Shown: positions 26,115 through 35,114 of the stretch, in pieces | How the letters are laid out: each line of letters begins with the position of its first letter | Position numbering within the stretch: the stretch's first letter is position 1 | DNA from: Hymenobacter terricola | GTDB lineage: Bacteria; Bacteroidota; Bacteroidia; Cytophagales; Hymenobacteraceae | Assembly: GCF_017921975.2 (NCBI RefSeq) | Contig: NZ_JAGEMO020000023.1 | Coordinates: 124,001-188,000 of the forward strand | Direction: 5' to 3' | Length of the DNA stretch: 64,000 nucleotides | The notes under the pieces: model-generated | What the model saw: the letters and a program-made list of their open reading frames with translations, nothing else | Told to the model about the DNA's origin: nothing | Database searches by the model: none | Made by a program: the position numbers and the translations under genes

Positions 26115-26237
26115 CACCTCACCCCCTAACCCCCTCTCCCGCGGAGAGGGGGACTAGCTCTGGTTCTAGCTTTTTAGAAGCCAAGACTAAAAACCAGTTC
26201 CCCCTCTCCGTGGGAGAGGGGGCCAGGGGGTGAGGTG
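26115..26237. repeat. Intergenic nested palindrome, family R3
   Basis: The outer arms 26115-26140 and 26212-26237 pair at 24 of 26 positions (core CCCCCTCTCCC). Each arm also folds on itself (CCCCCTCTCC-CGC-GGAGAGGGGG on the left and a matching hairpin on the right), so a cruciform is possible. It lies between susD and the PI-PLC gene. Confidence 0.9.
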
Positions 26238-26245
26238 CCGCCCGG

Positions 26246-27838
26246 CTAGTAGCCAGGATTCTGCACGAGATTGCTGTTGAGCTGTCGCTCCACGGTGGGC
26301 ACCGGGTAGAGGCGGCGGGTCAAGCTTTTGTCCATCTTGAGCACGTCGTTGGGCAGCGGGTATTCGGTTTCAAACTGATTGAAGCGAATCAGGTCGTTGC
26401 GCCGCCAGGCCTCCCAGCTCAGCTCACGGGCGCGCTCGTCGAGCAGGCCGTTCAGGTCGATGCTGGTGGCCAGCTGGGCTCCGGCCCGAGCCCGGACTTT
26501 GTTCACGAGCACCAGCGGGGTTTGCAGCTCGCCGTTGGCGGTGGTGGCCGAGGCCCCGCGCAGGATGGCTTCGGCCTTCATCAGCAGCACGTCGGCGAGG
26601 CGCAGCACGGGCACGTCGTTGCCGTTCAGGCGGGTGGCCTGGATGATGGCCGGGTCGGGGTAGTACTTGAGCGAGCGCACGCCTTCCGACTGCGTGGCCA
26701 GGGTATTGCCCACGTCCATGGGCTTGGGCGGCACCAGCGTCAGCACCGGGTTGATGACAATCTGGTTGGTGGTGCCGGGGTAATATATCGGGGTGGTGGT
26801 GAAGCCGCCGTTGCCATCGGGCACGAACTGCGGGCCCGCCAGCCAGGTGGTGGTGCGGAAGTCGCCGGGCAGGTTGAAGCGGGCGTAGAACTCCGGCGTG
26901 GTGCTCATGGCAATGCTCAGGCCCACGTTGAAGCCGTAGGCCTGCACCGAGTAGTAGAAGAAGCCGAAGCGCGTGAACTGGTTGCCCGGAATCTGCTGGT
27001 CGTAGGGAATGGCGAAGATGGTTTCCCGAATCTGGGGGCCGTTGCTGGGCAGGAAAATGTCGCGGTAGCGCGTGTCGAGGGCGTAGTTCGTGTTGGCCTG
27101 CACGCTGTCGGCCATGCGCACCACGTCGGAATAGCGGGCCGGGGTGCCGTATACTTCCGCGTTGAGGTAGAGCTTGGCCAGCAGCGCGTACACCATGCCC
27201 TTGGTGGGCCGGCCGTACTGCTGGGTGGTGGTGGCGGGGTTGGCCGACTTGCCCGGCAGCTTGGGCGTGAGGCTTTTCAGCTCGCTTTCAATAAACTCGT
27301 AGACCTTGGTGCGGGGCTGGGTGGCGGGCTGAGGCGCAGTGGGGTAGTCCGTCACGATGGGCACGTTGCCGTACAAATCCAGCAGAAAGAAGTAGTACAG
27401 CGCCCGCATGGCCCGAATCTCGGCCAGGTGCGCCTCCTTCTCGGCCGGCGCGAAGCCGAACGTGTTCGTGACGTTGAGCAGGCGGTTGCAGGTGGTAATG
27501 CCGCCGTAGGCCCACTGCCAGATGGTGAGCACGTTGGGGTGGTCGGGCGTCCAGGTGTGGTAGTGCAGCTGCCGGTACTGGCCGCCGTCGTCGAAGTTGC
27601 CGTCGCGGGCGGGCAGAATGGCCTCGTCGGTGGCCATCGTCTGCATGCGCCAGTAGGGCACGGCGAATTGCGACGACAGGTTGGAGTAAATGGCTCCCAC
27701 CGAGGCGTTGTAGTCGCTGAGGGTTTTGGGGAAGTTGGCCGCCACGAACTGGGACTCCACGGGCACGTCCAGCTTTTTGCAGGAGTATGTAACAGTAGCC
27801 AGGGCGCTCAGGGCGAGGAGAATAGCTTTGTTTTTCAT
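26246..27838 (-). CDS. SusD/RagB-family outer-membrane lipoprotein
   Basis: A 530-residue lipoprotein with lipobox VTYSCKK at residues ~16-22. The TPR-rich SusD fold is indicated by IWQWAYGGITTCNRLLN, HLAEIRAMRALYYFFLLDLYGNVPIVTDYP (the near-universal SusD signature) and the C-terminal RLADVLLMKAEAIL and RARELSWEAWRRNDLIRF. It forms the lid on its SusC partner and binds substrate at the cell surface. It is encoded downstream of susC on the same strand, 115 bp apart, with a perfect palindrome between them. Confidence 0.96.
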   Translation of the reverse strand: MKNKAILLALSALATVTYSCKKLDVPVESQFVAANFPKTLSDYNASVGAIYSNLSSQFAVPYWRMQTMATDEAILPARDGNFDDGGQYRQLHYHTWTPDHPNVLTIWQWAYGGITTCNRLLNVTNTFGFAPAEKEAHLAEIRAMRALYYFFLLDLYGNVPIVTDYPTAPQPATQPRTKVYEFIESELKSLTPKLPGKSANPATTTQQYGRPTKGMVYALLAKLYLNAEVYGTPARYSDVVRMADSVQANTNYALDTRYRDIFLPSNGPQIRETIFAIPYDQQIPGNQFTRFGFFYYSVQAYGFNVGLSIAMSTTPEFYARFNLPGDFRTTTWLAGPQFVPDGNGGFTTTPIYYPGTTNQIVINPVLTLVPPKPMDVGNTLATQSEGVRSLKYYPDPAIIQATRLNGNDVPVLRLADVLLMKAEAILRGASATTANGELQTPLVLVNKVRARAGAQLATSIDLNGLLDERARELSWEAWRRNDLIRFNQFETEYPLPNDVLKMDKSLTRRLYPVPTVERQLNSNLVQNPGY

Positions 27839-27852
27839 ATGTTTATGTATTT

Positions 27853-27945
27853 GTCATGCAGAGCGCAGCGAAGCATCTCGCTTGCTTCGTTGAGTCAGTA
27901 ATCTCAGCGTCAGCAAGCGAGATGCTTCGCTGCGCTCTGCATGAC
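27853..27945. repeat. Intergenic palindrome, family R1, copy c, between susC and susD
   Basis: The arms 27853-27886 and 27912-27945 are perfect over 34 bp around a 25-base loop. It fills nearly the whole susC-susD spacer, so any susCD transcript would carry a very stable stem between the two cistrons. Confidence 0.95.
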
Positions 27946-27953
27946 GAATGATT

Positions 27954-30900
27954 TTAGAAGGAAGCCGCCAGGCCCAGGGTGAACGTCCGGGTCTTGGGGT
28001 AGTAATTCTGGTTGTCGATGCCCGGCGTCAGGCCCCCGATGTTGATTTCGGGGTCGATGCCCCGGTATTTGGTGATGATGAACAGGTTGTTGCTCGCCAC
28101 GTAGAGGCGCACGGCCTGCACGTAGGGCGTGTGCGGCTTCAGGGTGTAGCCCAGGGTGGCGTTGTCGAGGCGCAGGTAAGCCCCGCTCTCCAGGAAGCGG
28201 TCGGAGATGAGGTAGGCGTTGATGTCGGTGAAAGCCTCGCCCTGCGTGAAGCGCGGGATGTTCTGCAGGCGCGCGTCGGTGGGGTTGTTGAGGCCGGCCA
28301 GGGTCGCGTTCAGGATTTTATTGCCCATCACCCCGCGCACCAGGAAGTTTAAGTCGAAGCCCTTGTAGTTGAATGTGTTGGACCACCCGTAGATGAGCGT
28401 GGGCTGGGCGCTGCCCGCCACCCGCATGTCGGTGGTGAGGGGCTGGGTGGCCGTGATGCTGCCATCGGCCTTCTGGTAGGTGCTCACGCCCTGCTCGTTT
28501 TTGCCCATGTAGTGCCACAGCTTGAAGGTGCCGAGCGGCGAGCCGGGCTGCACAATCTGGCTGTAGTTGCCGCTCTGGCCCTTGCCGCCGAGCTGCGCCG
28601 TCTGGATGTAGGGAATCGTGAAGCGCTCGGTGCTCAGGTTGTCGATGTTGTTGTGGTTGTGCGAGAAGTTCAGCGACGAGCGCCAGGTGAAGGCGCCCGT
28701 TTGCACCGGCACCACGCTCAGGGCCACCTCAATGCCCTTGTTGGTCATGCTGCCCACGTTGGCCGTGTAGGTGGTGTACTGAAACTCCGTGCTCGACACC
28801 GGCAGCACGTCGTCAATCAGGTCGCTGGTTTTCTTGATGTAGTAGTCCACCGACGCCGTGACGCGGTTCTTGAACAGGCCGAAATCCAGGCCGAGGTTGG
28901 TGGTGGCGGTGCTTTCCCACTTCAGGTTGGGGTTCTCGTTGCGCACGGCGTTCACCACGTTCGAGATGACGCCGTTGTTCAGGTACTTGGTGCTGCCGGG
29001 GGGCGTGCCGTAAATCAGGATGGCCGAGAAGGCGTCGAAGCCCTGGCTATTGCCCGATACGCCGTAGCCGGCGCGCAGCTTGAGGTCCGAAAACAGCACC
29101 TGGTCCCGCATAAAGCTCTCGTTGATGATGCGCCAGCCCAGGGCAGCCGTCGGGAAGTAGCCGTAGCGGTTGTTCACGCCGAACACCGACGAGCCGTCGC
29201 GCCGCAGCGAGGCCTGCACCAGGTAGCGGTCGCCGTACTGGTACTGCACGCGGGCATACTGCGAGATGAGCCGCAGGGTCGAAATCGGGTTGTTGTCGAA
29301 GGCCACCTGGGCCAGCGAGGTCGGGTTCGACAGGTACAAATTGTTGGAGCTCAGCGCGTCGTTGGCAAAGTTCTGGGTTGTGATGCCGAAGCCGTCGTTC
29401 GTGCGGTCCTGCTGGTAGGAGTAGCCGGCCAGCAATTGCAGGTTGTGCTGCCCGAAGGCGTGGTCGTAGTTGGCGTAGGCTTCCAGCACGTCGTTGGTGT
29501 TCACGTACTCGGCGCGGCGGGCCACGCCGCCCAGGTTCACGGCCAGGCCCGACTGGCTGTTGAGGTAGCTGCTCAGGTTGGCCTGGGCGCGCTGGGTCGA
29601 GCCGCTCAACGTCAGCTTCAGGCCCGTGAGCACGTCCACCTGCACCAGCCCGTTCACCAGCGTTTTGTTGTCTTTGGTGACGTAGGTGTTGTTGTTGGCC
29701 AGCGAGAGCGGGTTGAGCGGGCCGCTGCCCGTGCGGGTGTAGTTTTCCTTATAGCTGCCATCAGGGTTGAACGGGCTCACCGTGGGCAGGTAAAACAGCA
29801 TGCCCGGCAGCGTGCTGCCCTGCGGAATGTCGTTCTGGTTGGTGCTGCTGTTGATGATGTTCACCCCCAGCTTCAGGTGGTTGTTGAAAAAGCGCTGGTT
29901 CACGAACCCCCGGTAAATAAGGCGCTCCAGCGAGGTGTTTATCAGCGCCCCGTTGTTTTTCAGGTAGTTCACGCTGGCGCCGTAGTCCGTGGCATTGGCC
30001 GAGCCGGTGAAGGAGAGGTTGTGGTTGGTCGAGTAGCTGGTGCGCTCAATCAGGTCCTGCCAGTTGGTGTTCGAGCCGTCGTCGTCGGTGGGCGTGGCCA
30101 GGGGGCGGGTTTTGTTGTCGCTCAGGTACTTGCGCAGCTCATCGCCGCTCAGCATGTCAATTTTCTTCGACACCTTGGCCACGGCCGCGTAGGCGCTGTA
30201 GGTCAGACGCGTCTGGCCCGGCTTGGCCCGCTTCGTGGTGATGATAATGACCCCGTTGGCCGCCCGCGTGCCATAAATGGCCGTCGACGAAGCATCCTTC
30301 AGCACGTCAATTGTGGCAATGTCGTCCGGGGCCAGCAGGTCGATGCTCGCGCCCGGCACCCCGTCGATGACGTAGAACGGTTCGGTCACGCCCCCGTTCA
30401 CGGTGCGGATGGTGCTCGGGCCGCGCAGCACCACCGACGGCCGCTGGTTGGGGTCGCCGCTCTTGGTGATGTTCAGGCCGGCCACCTTGCCTTGCAATAG
30501 CTCGGCCGGTGTTGTGAGCACGCCCTGGTTGAATTCCTCCGCTTTAATAGAAGTGACGGAGCCCGTAATATCCGCGCGGCTGGCCGTGCCGTAGCCAATT
30601 ACCACCACGTCGCTTAGCTTTTGCGCATCGGGCAGCAGCGTGATATTGAGGCTAGTCTTAGTCCCGACAGTAACCTCCTTGTTCACCATGCCCACGAACG
30701 TGAACACCAGCACCTCGGCCGGCCCCGTGGTGTTGATGCTGTAAGTGCCATCGGCGTTGGTCGCCACCGCCGTGGTCGCATCCTTGATTCGAACCGTGAC
30801 GCCAGGCAGCGCCGCGTTTTTCTCGTCGGTTACGGTGCCTTTCACGGTTTGCTGGGCCATTGCCAGCGTGGGGCCCATGAGCAGCACCGGCAGTACCAAC

Positions 30901-30962
30901 GTGCGAGGGCGAAGTCGAGTAAATTCCAGCCACAGGCGAGCTGTGGAATAGCAGTTTTTCAT
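27954..30962 (-). CDS. SusC/RagA-family TonB-dependent transporter
   Basis: A 1002-residue outer-membrane transporter. ATG at 30962 is preferred to 31001, as it gives the signal region ending GPTLAMAQQ. A carboxypeptidase-like domain (VKGTVTDEKNAALPGVTVRI) is followed by the plug (VVVIGYGTASRADITGSV; IDVLKDASSTAIYGTRAANG; IIITTKRAK) and a long beta-barrel ending in TFTLGLAASF. It imports the oligosaccharide or glycolipid fragment together with the downstream SusD. A ~200-bp AT-rich region upstream (30963-31161) should contain the promoter. No regulator of the usual PUL types is adjacent. Confidence 0.96.
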   Translation of the reverse strand: MKNCYSTARLWLEFTRLRPRTLVLPVLLMGPTLAMAQQTVKGTVTDEKNAALPGVTVRIKDATTAVATNADGTYSINTTGPAEVLVFTFVGMVNKEVTVGTKTSLNITLLPDAQKLSDVVVIGYGTASRADITGSVTSIKAEEFNQGVLTTPAELLQGKVAGLNITKSGDPNQRPSVVLRGPSTIRTVNGGVTEPFYVIDGVPGASIDLLAPDDIATIDVLKDASSTAIYGTRAANGVIIITTKRAKPGQTRLTYSAYAAVAKVSKKIDMLSGDELRKYLSDNKTRPLATPTDDDGSNTNWQDLIERTSYSTNHNLSFTGSANATDYGASVNYLKNNGALINTSLERLIYRGFVNQRFFNNHLKLGVNIINSSTNQNDIPQGSTLPGMLFYLPTVSPFNPDGSYKENYTRTGSGPLNPLSLANNNTYVTKDNKTLVNGLVQVDVLTGLKLTLSGSTQRAQANLSSYLNSQSGLAVNLGGVARRAEYVNTNDVLEAYANYDHAFGQHNLQLLAGYSYQQDRTNDGFGITTQNFANDALSSNNLYLSNPTSLAQVAFDNNPISTLRLISQYARVQYQYGDRYLVQASLRRDGSSVFGVNNRYGYFPTAALGWRIINESFMRDQVLFSDLKLRAGYGVSGNSQGFDAFSAILIYGTPPGSTKYLNNGVISNVVNAVRNENPNLKWESTATTNLGLDFGLFKNRVTASVDYYIKKTSDLIDDVLPVSSTEFQYTTYTANVGSMTNKGIEVALSVVPVQTGAFTWRSSLNFSHNHNNIDNLSTERFTIPYIQTAQLGGKGQSGNYSQIVQPGSPLGTFKLWHYMGKNEQGVSTYQKADGSITATQPLTTDMRVAGSAQPTLIYGWSNTFNYKGFDLNFLVRGVMGNKILNATLAGLNNPTDARLQNIPRFTQGEAFTDINAYLISDRFLESGAYLRLDNATLGYTLKPHTPYVQAVRLYVASNNLFIITKYRGIDPEINIGGLTPGIDNQNYYPKTRTFTLGLAASF

Positions 30963-31161
30963 AAGTGCGCAATCAATAAGGGGCTTGCTTAGAGACTGCA
31001 AAGCACCGGCGCACTTGTTAAGACAACGTGTTTTCGAGGTTACATTAGAATTTATAAGATAATTAATATTATTATAAAATCAATATTCTAAGGGGGGTTA
31101 GAAGAAAACCTAACAGAAGAAATAGATGTCCTTCTTGTGTCCACATCATCCCTGGACCACC

Positions 31162-32628
31162 TCACCACAAGCTTTGCAGGCTGTGCGCCAAAATGGCTAC
31201 GGCCTCGTGTAGCTCCGTGTCATTCAATGAGGCAAAGCCCAGGCGGGTCGCATTTTGATTGGGTTTCTGCCACTCATAGAGGCTGCCATCGTTCAGATAC
31301 AGTCCATTACGCAAACATTTCTGAGACAGTGCATTGAGATTTATTTCCGAGGCAAACCGCGCCCACACGGCCATGCCGCCGCTGGGCTGCTCGAAGTGCA
31401 GGGCGGTCGGCAGCTGTTCCCTGAGCAAGGTGCAGAGCCGGTCCCGGCGGCCCTCGTATACCCGTTGTGCCCGGCGCAGGTGCCGGCTCATCTCGCCGCT
31501 TTGGTACAGCTCGGCCAGGGCTTCTTCGAGCACCTGGTCGCCCTGCCGGTCAATGAGGCGGCGCACATTAGTGACGGCCTGCACCAGGGCGGACGGGGCC
31601 ACGAGGTAGCCCACGCGCAGGGCCGGCATGAGGGTTTTGCCGAGCGACCCCACGTAAATGACGCTGCCCGCCGTATCGGCCGAGGCCAGGGGCAGAATGG
31701 GGCTACCGGTGTAGTGAAAATCAAAGTCGTAATCGTCTTCCAGGATGGCAAAGCCGTACTCCGCGGCCAGGCGCAAGAGCTTGAGGCGGCGGTCGGCGCG
31801 CAGGGTGACCGTGGTGGGGTGATGGTGGTGCGGCGTGACGTAGAGCAGCCGCACGGGCTGCTGCTGGCACAGGCGCTCCACGGCATCCACGTCCAGCCCG
31901 TGGGCATCGACGGGCACCGCCAGGAGCCGGCCCCCGTGGTGCTGGAAAGTAGCAGTAGCCGCAAAATAGTTGGTTTCCCCCACGATGACGGCATCGCCGG
32001 GCCGTAGCAGCACGTGCGCCGTGAGGAAAATACTTTGCTGACTGCCCCGCGTAATCAGGATGTTCTCGGCGGTGATGGCCAGGCCCCGCGTGTCGCGCAG
32101 GTCGGCGGCCAGGGCCTCGCGCAGGTGCGCCGAGCCCTGCGGGCTGCCGTAGCGCAGGTACTGCCGGGAAGACGGCCGCCGGGCAATGGCCCGGTAGGCC
32201 CGCGTCAGCACGTCCAGCGGGGCCAGCCGCACGTCGGGAAAGCCATCGTTGAACACCAGCACGGGCAGGGCAGGCAGCACCTGGGTGGCCACCGTCGGCA
32301 CGGGCTCGAAGGCAAAAGCCGGGTGAACGGGGTAGGCGGGCAGGGCCACCGGGGCGGCAGGGACTTGCTGCGGCAGCCGCGGGGCCACGAACAGGCCCTG
32401 GCGCGGCCGGCTTTCGAGCCAGCCCTGGGCCACCAGCTCGTCGTAGGCGGCGATAATCGTCTGGCGATTAAGGCCCAGGCGCTCGGCCAGCACGCGGCTG
32501 CCGGGCAGCCGCGTGCCAACGGCAATGATGCCGCGCCGGATTTCGGCGGCCAGCCCGGTGGCGACCTGCTGGTAGAGCGGCTGGTCGAGGGCGCGGTCGA
32601 GGGGGATAATGGTTTGGTAAGGCAACAC
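31162..32628 (-). CDS. MocR/PdxR-type GntR regulator with aminotransferase-like domain
   Basis: A 488-residue fusion. Residues ~10-80 are a GntR winged helix (LYQQVATGLAAEIRRGII, GSRVLAERLGLNRQTIIAAY, GWLESRPRQGLFV). From ~110 on is a type-I aminotransferase fold with ITRGSQQSIFLTAHVL, ILEDDYDFDFHYTG and the PLP-lysine motif YVGSLGKTLMPALRVGYL. MocR proteins use PLP as effector sensor. It is divergent from the DoxX/AhpD-like/GNAT genes (152-bp gap), which it probably controls; such neighbourhoods are common for MocR. Confidence 0.93.
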   Translation of the reverse strand: MLPYQTIIPLDRALDQPLYQQVATGLAAEIRRGIIAVGTRLPGSRVLAERLGLNRQTIIAAYDELVAQGWLESRPRQGLFVAPRLPQQVPAAPVALPAYPVHPAFAFEPVPTVATQVLPALPVLVFNDGFPDVRLAPLDVLTRAYRAIARRPSSRQYLRYGSPQGSAHLREALAADLRDTRGLAITAENILITRGSQQSIFLTAHVLLRPGDAVIVGETNYFAATATFQHHGGRLLAVPVDAHGLDVDAVERLCQQQPVRLLYVTPHHHHPTTVTLRADRRLKLLRLAAEYGFAILEDDYDFDFHYTGSPILPLASADTAGSVIYVGSLGKTLMPALRVGYLVAPSALVQAVTNVRRLIDRQGDQVLEEALAELYQSGEMSRHLRRAQRVYEGRRDRLCTLLREQLPTALHFEQPSGGMAVWARFASEINLNALSQKCLRNGLYLNDGSLYEWQKPNQNATRLGFASLNDTELHEAVAILAHSLQSLW

Positions 32629-32780
32629 GCCGTGGAGGGGGTGATTTGTTGAAACTGGACGACGACGGCACCCCGCGCAGACGGGAGCTTTGCAACAGAA
32701 AATGGCTTTCCCCCGAGCAGGAACAGGGTTGTCAGCCCGCCTGAGTTGGTGCCTAAGCAGGCAAACCTATCCCATCAATC

Positions 32781-33221
32781 ATGTTAAAACAATCTGAATA
32801 CGTCACGTTGTTTGCGCGCCTGGCGCTGGGCGCAGGGTTGCTTTCGGCGGTAGCGGACCGGCTGGGCCTTTGGGGCTCGCCGGGGCAGCCGCACGTAGCC
32901 TGGGGCGACTGGTCGCACTTCGTGGCCTATACGGGGCAGGTCAATTCCTTTTTGCCGGCCGCGCTGGCCCCGGTGCTGGCCGTGCTGGCCACGGGGGTGG
33001 AGCTGGTGCTGGGCATTGCCTTGCTGCTGGGCCTGGCCACCCGCATCGCGGCCTGGGGCGCGGGGGGGCTGCTGCTGGTATTCGCCCTGGCCATGACCAT
33101 TTCCTTCGGCCCCAAAGCCCCGCTCGATTATTCGGTGTGGGCCGGGGCGGCGGCGGCCTTCCTGCTGGCGCAGGCCCGGGCTTATCCGTGGAGCCTCGAC
33201 AGCTGGCGGGCCACCACGTAG
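32781..33221 (+). CDS. DoxX-family membrane protein
   Basis: A 146-residue protein with four helices, typical of DoxX. Recognisable segments are YVTLFARLALGAGLLSAVAD, WSHFVAYTGQVNSFLPA, GVELVLGIALLLGLATR and DYSVWAGAAAAFLLAQA. Members are linked to thiol or quinone stress in several bacteria (for example MhqP in Bacillus), but the molecular role is unclear. It is the first gene of a three-gene set opposite the MocR regulator. Confidence 0.85.
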   Translation: MLKQSEYVTLFARLALGAGLLSAVADRLGLWGSPGQPHVAWGDWSHFVAYTGQVNSFLPAALAPVLAVLATGVELVLGIALLLGLATRIAAWGAGGLLLVFALAMTISFGPKAPLDYSVWAGAAAAFLLAQARAYPWSLDSWRATT

Positions 33222-33295
33222 GCCAATCGCCCGGGCGGGCTGTTTTAATCCCCGCTTCGCGGCAGCTTTTCGCTTCATCTTCTCCCTGCTTTATT

Positions 33296-33766
33296 ATGTC
33301 CGAGCCTTCGCCTGATACCCGTGTAATTCCGCAACCGCGCTTCAATCTGCACGCCGTAGAGCCTGCTGCTTACGCGGGCCTGCTGCTACTCGATAAGCAC
33401 CTGGCGCAGTCGGTGCTGACCGCCACGCATTGGGATTTGATAAAAGTGCACACCTCGCAGCTAAACGGCTGCGCCTATTGCATCCAAAAGCATTCGGAAG
33501 ATGCCCTGAAAGCGGGCGAGACCGAGCAGCGCTTGCGCGCCCTGCCGGCCTGGCGCGAGGCGCCCTACTTCACGGCCGAAGAGCGGGCCATCCTGGCTTT
33601 CACGGAAGAGGTAACGCGGTTGGTGCCCCACCACCTTTCCGATGCTACTTACGAAGCGGCGGTACGGCTGCTGGGCGAGCGGTATGTGGCCCAGGTGCTG
33701 CTGGCCGTGACAAACATGAACGCCTGGAACCGCCTGGGCATCGCCGCCCGATTAGTCCCCGCCTAA
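33296..33766 (+). CDS. AhpD-like carboxymuconolactone decarboxylase-family protein
   Basis: A 156-residue all-helical protein. ATG at 33296 is chosen because the open frame further upstream overlaps the doxX gene. The key motif NGCAYCIQKHSEDA gives the CxxC and downstream His of AhpD-like peroxidase/thiol-disulfide proteins, followed by AILAFTEEVTRL. It probably acts in peroxide or thiol redox rather than true decarboxylation. It lies 74 bp after doxX and 5 bp before the GNAT gene. Confidence 0.9.
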   Translation: MSEPSPDTRVIPQPRFNLHAVEPAAYAGLLLLDKHLAQSVLTATHWDLIKVHTSQLNGCAYCIQKHSEDALKAGETEQRLRALPAWREAPYFTAEERAILAFTEEVTRLVPHHLSDATYEAAVRLLGERYVAQVLLAVTNMNAWNRLGIAARLVPA

Positions 33767-33771
33767 ATCCT

Positions 33772-34218
33772 ATGGCCCCCACCCCCATGCCCCCCATTCT
33801 GCTGGCCATCAGCGACGCCCAGATTCTGGCGTGCTGGCCGGCGCTGCACCTGCTGCGCCCGCGCCTTGTTTACGAAACCTTTCTGGCCCAAATCCAGGAT
33901 ATGCGGCAGCACGGCTACGCGTTGGCGTACCTGGAAACCGGCGGCGAAGTCGTCGCCGTGATGGGCTTCCGCTACCTCACCCAGCTCTACGCCGGGCGCA
34001 CGCTGTACATCGACGATTTATCGACCCTGCCGGCCGCGCAGGGCCGGGGCTACGGCAGCCACCTGCTCGATTATGCCCTGGAACTGGCCCAGACACGCCG
34101 CCTGGATGGCGTGGCCCTGGATTCGGCCTTTGCCCGTGAGGCGGCACACCGGCTGTACCGGCACAAGGGCTTCGAGCCGGTTGCTTTTCACTTCTACCAT
34201 TCCCTGGCCGCTGCCTAA
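33772..34218 (+). CDS. GNAT-family N-acetyltransferase
   Basis: A 148-residue protein with a GNAT fold: VVAVMGFRYLT in strand 4, YIDDLSTLPAAQGRGYGSHL (acetyl-CoA pyrophosphate loop, R/Q-x-x-G-x-G/A) and AHRLYRHKGFEPVAFHFY at the end. The substrate is unknown. It follows the AhpD-like gene by 5 bp and very probably belongs to the same MocR-controlled operon. An ATG six codons later (MPPILLAIS) is also possible. Confidence 0.88.
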   Translation: MAPTPMPPILLAISDAQILACWPALHLLRPRLVYETFLAQIQDMRQHGYALAYLETGGEVVAVMGFRYLTQLYAGRTLYIDDLSTLPAAQGRGYGSHLLDYALELAQTRRLDGVALDSAFAREAAHRLYRHKGFEPVAFHFYHSLAAA

Positions 34219-34472
34219 ACATCACCTGGCCCCGCGCTTTTTTCAGCGGGCGGAGATGACCTCCTTGCTGGCGGGCTATTCATTCCCTTTGGGCAGCCCC
34301 TTTTCCTTACCTGACACTCCCGTTCGTACTGGCCGCAGGGCATCAATCGGCCATTCCGCTTTGAGCGCGCCGCTTGAAGGTAGCATAAGGTATTGACCAA
34401 AGTGGGCTTCAGCGCAGCTTGAGCAGCGCCAAGGCTAACCGTACGATTTAGTACCCCCTCCCTACACCCCCT

Positions 34473-35114
34473 ATGGAATCTCTTGCAGTTGAACCGGCGG
34501 CAATGGCCCCGGCAGCTCGTCCCCAGCACAAAGGCTCGGCGCGGCTCTTTGCCAATCCGGTGCTGGAGCGCCTCTCGCACACGCACATTGCCTGGCCGGT
34601 AAGCATCTTTTTCAGCACCGCGCTGCTGAGTTTTTACTACGGTTTCACGCACGGCTTTTTGCCGGGCTTGTCCGCGCTGGGACTGTTTTTGGGCGGTTGG
34701 CTGCTGTTCACCTACGTTGAGTACGCCATGCATCGCTACCTCTACCACCTGCCCACCACTACCCCGCTTCGCAGGCGCCTGCAATACACCATTCACGGGG
34801 TGCACCACGAATTCCCGAAGGATAAAACCCGCATGGCCATGCCGCCTTTTGTCACCGTTTTTGTGGCCTCGTTGCTGTTTTTCCTGTTCCGCCTGATGTT
34901 CGGCACGTGGGCATTTGGGCTGCTGAGCGGCTTCACGTTCGGGTACGCGCTGTATCTATTCGTTCACTATGCCATCCATGCCTACGCGCCGCCCCAAAAC
35001 TTCCTGCGCGTCTGGTGGACGCACCACGCCCAGCACCACTACCGCCAGCACGAGTCCGCTTTCGGTGTGTCGAGCACCCTCTGGGACCATGTGTTCCACA
35101 CCATGCCATTCTGA
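34473..35114 (+). CDS. Fatty acid hydroxylase / sterol desaturase superfamily protein
   Basis: A 213-residue membrane di-iron enzyme. Histidine boxes are visible: EYAMHRYLYH, IHGVHHEFPKD, HYAIHAY and WWTHHAQHHYRQHE. Spacing and size fit the fatty-acid 2-hydroxylase-like group, consistent with 2-hydroxy fatty acids in sphingolipids of Bacteroidota. The stop codon TGA (35112-35114) is formed by the first bases of an IS3-derived terminal repeat, so the last few native residues may have been lost; all catalytic histidines remain. It is preceded by a ~250-bp spacer in which I see no gene. Confidence 0.88.
   Translation: MESLAVEPAAMAPAARPQHKGSARLFANPVLERLSHTHIAWPVSIFFSTALLSFYYGFTHGFLPGLSALGLFLGGWLLFTYVEYAMHRYLYHLPTTTPLRRRLQYTIHGVHHEFPKDKTRMAMPPFVTVFVASLLFFLFRLMFGTWAFGLLSGFTFGYALYLFVHYAIHAYAPPQNFLRVWWTHHAQHHYRQHESAFGVSSTLWDHVFHTMPF

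Noticed and set aside
28512-30500. A 660-codon open frame opposite susC
   Set aside because: It is antisense to an intact SusC with all family motifs, and its own translation is low-complexity Val/Gly/Arg text.
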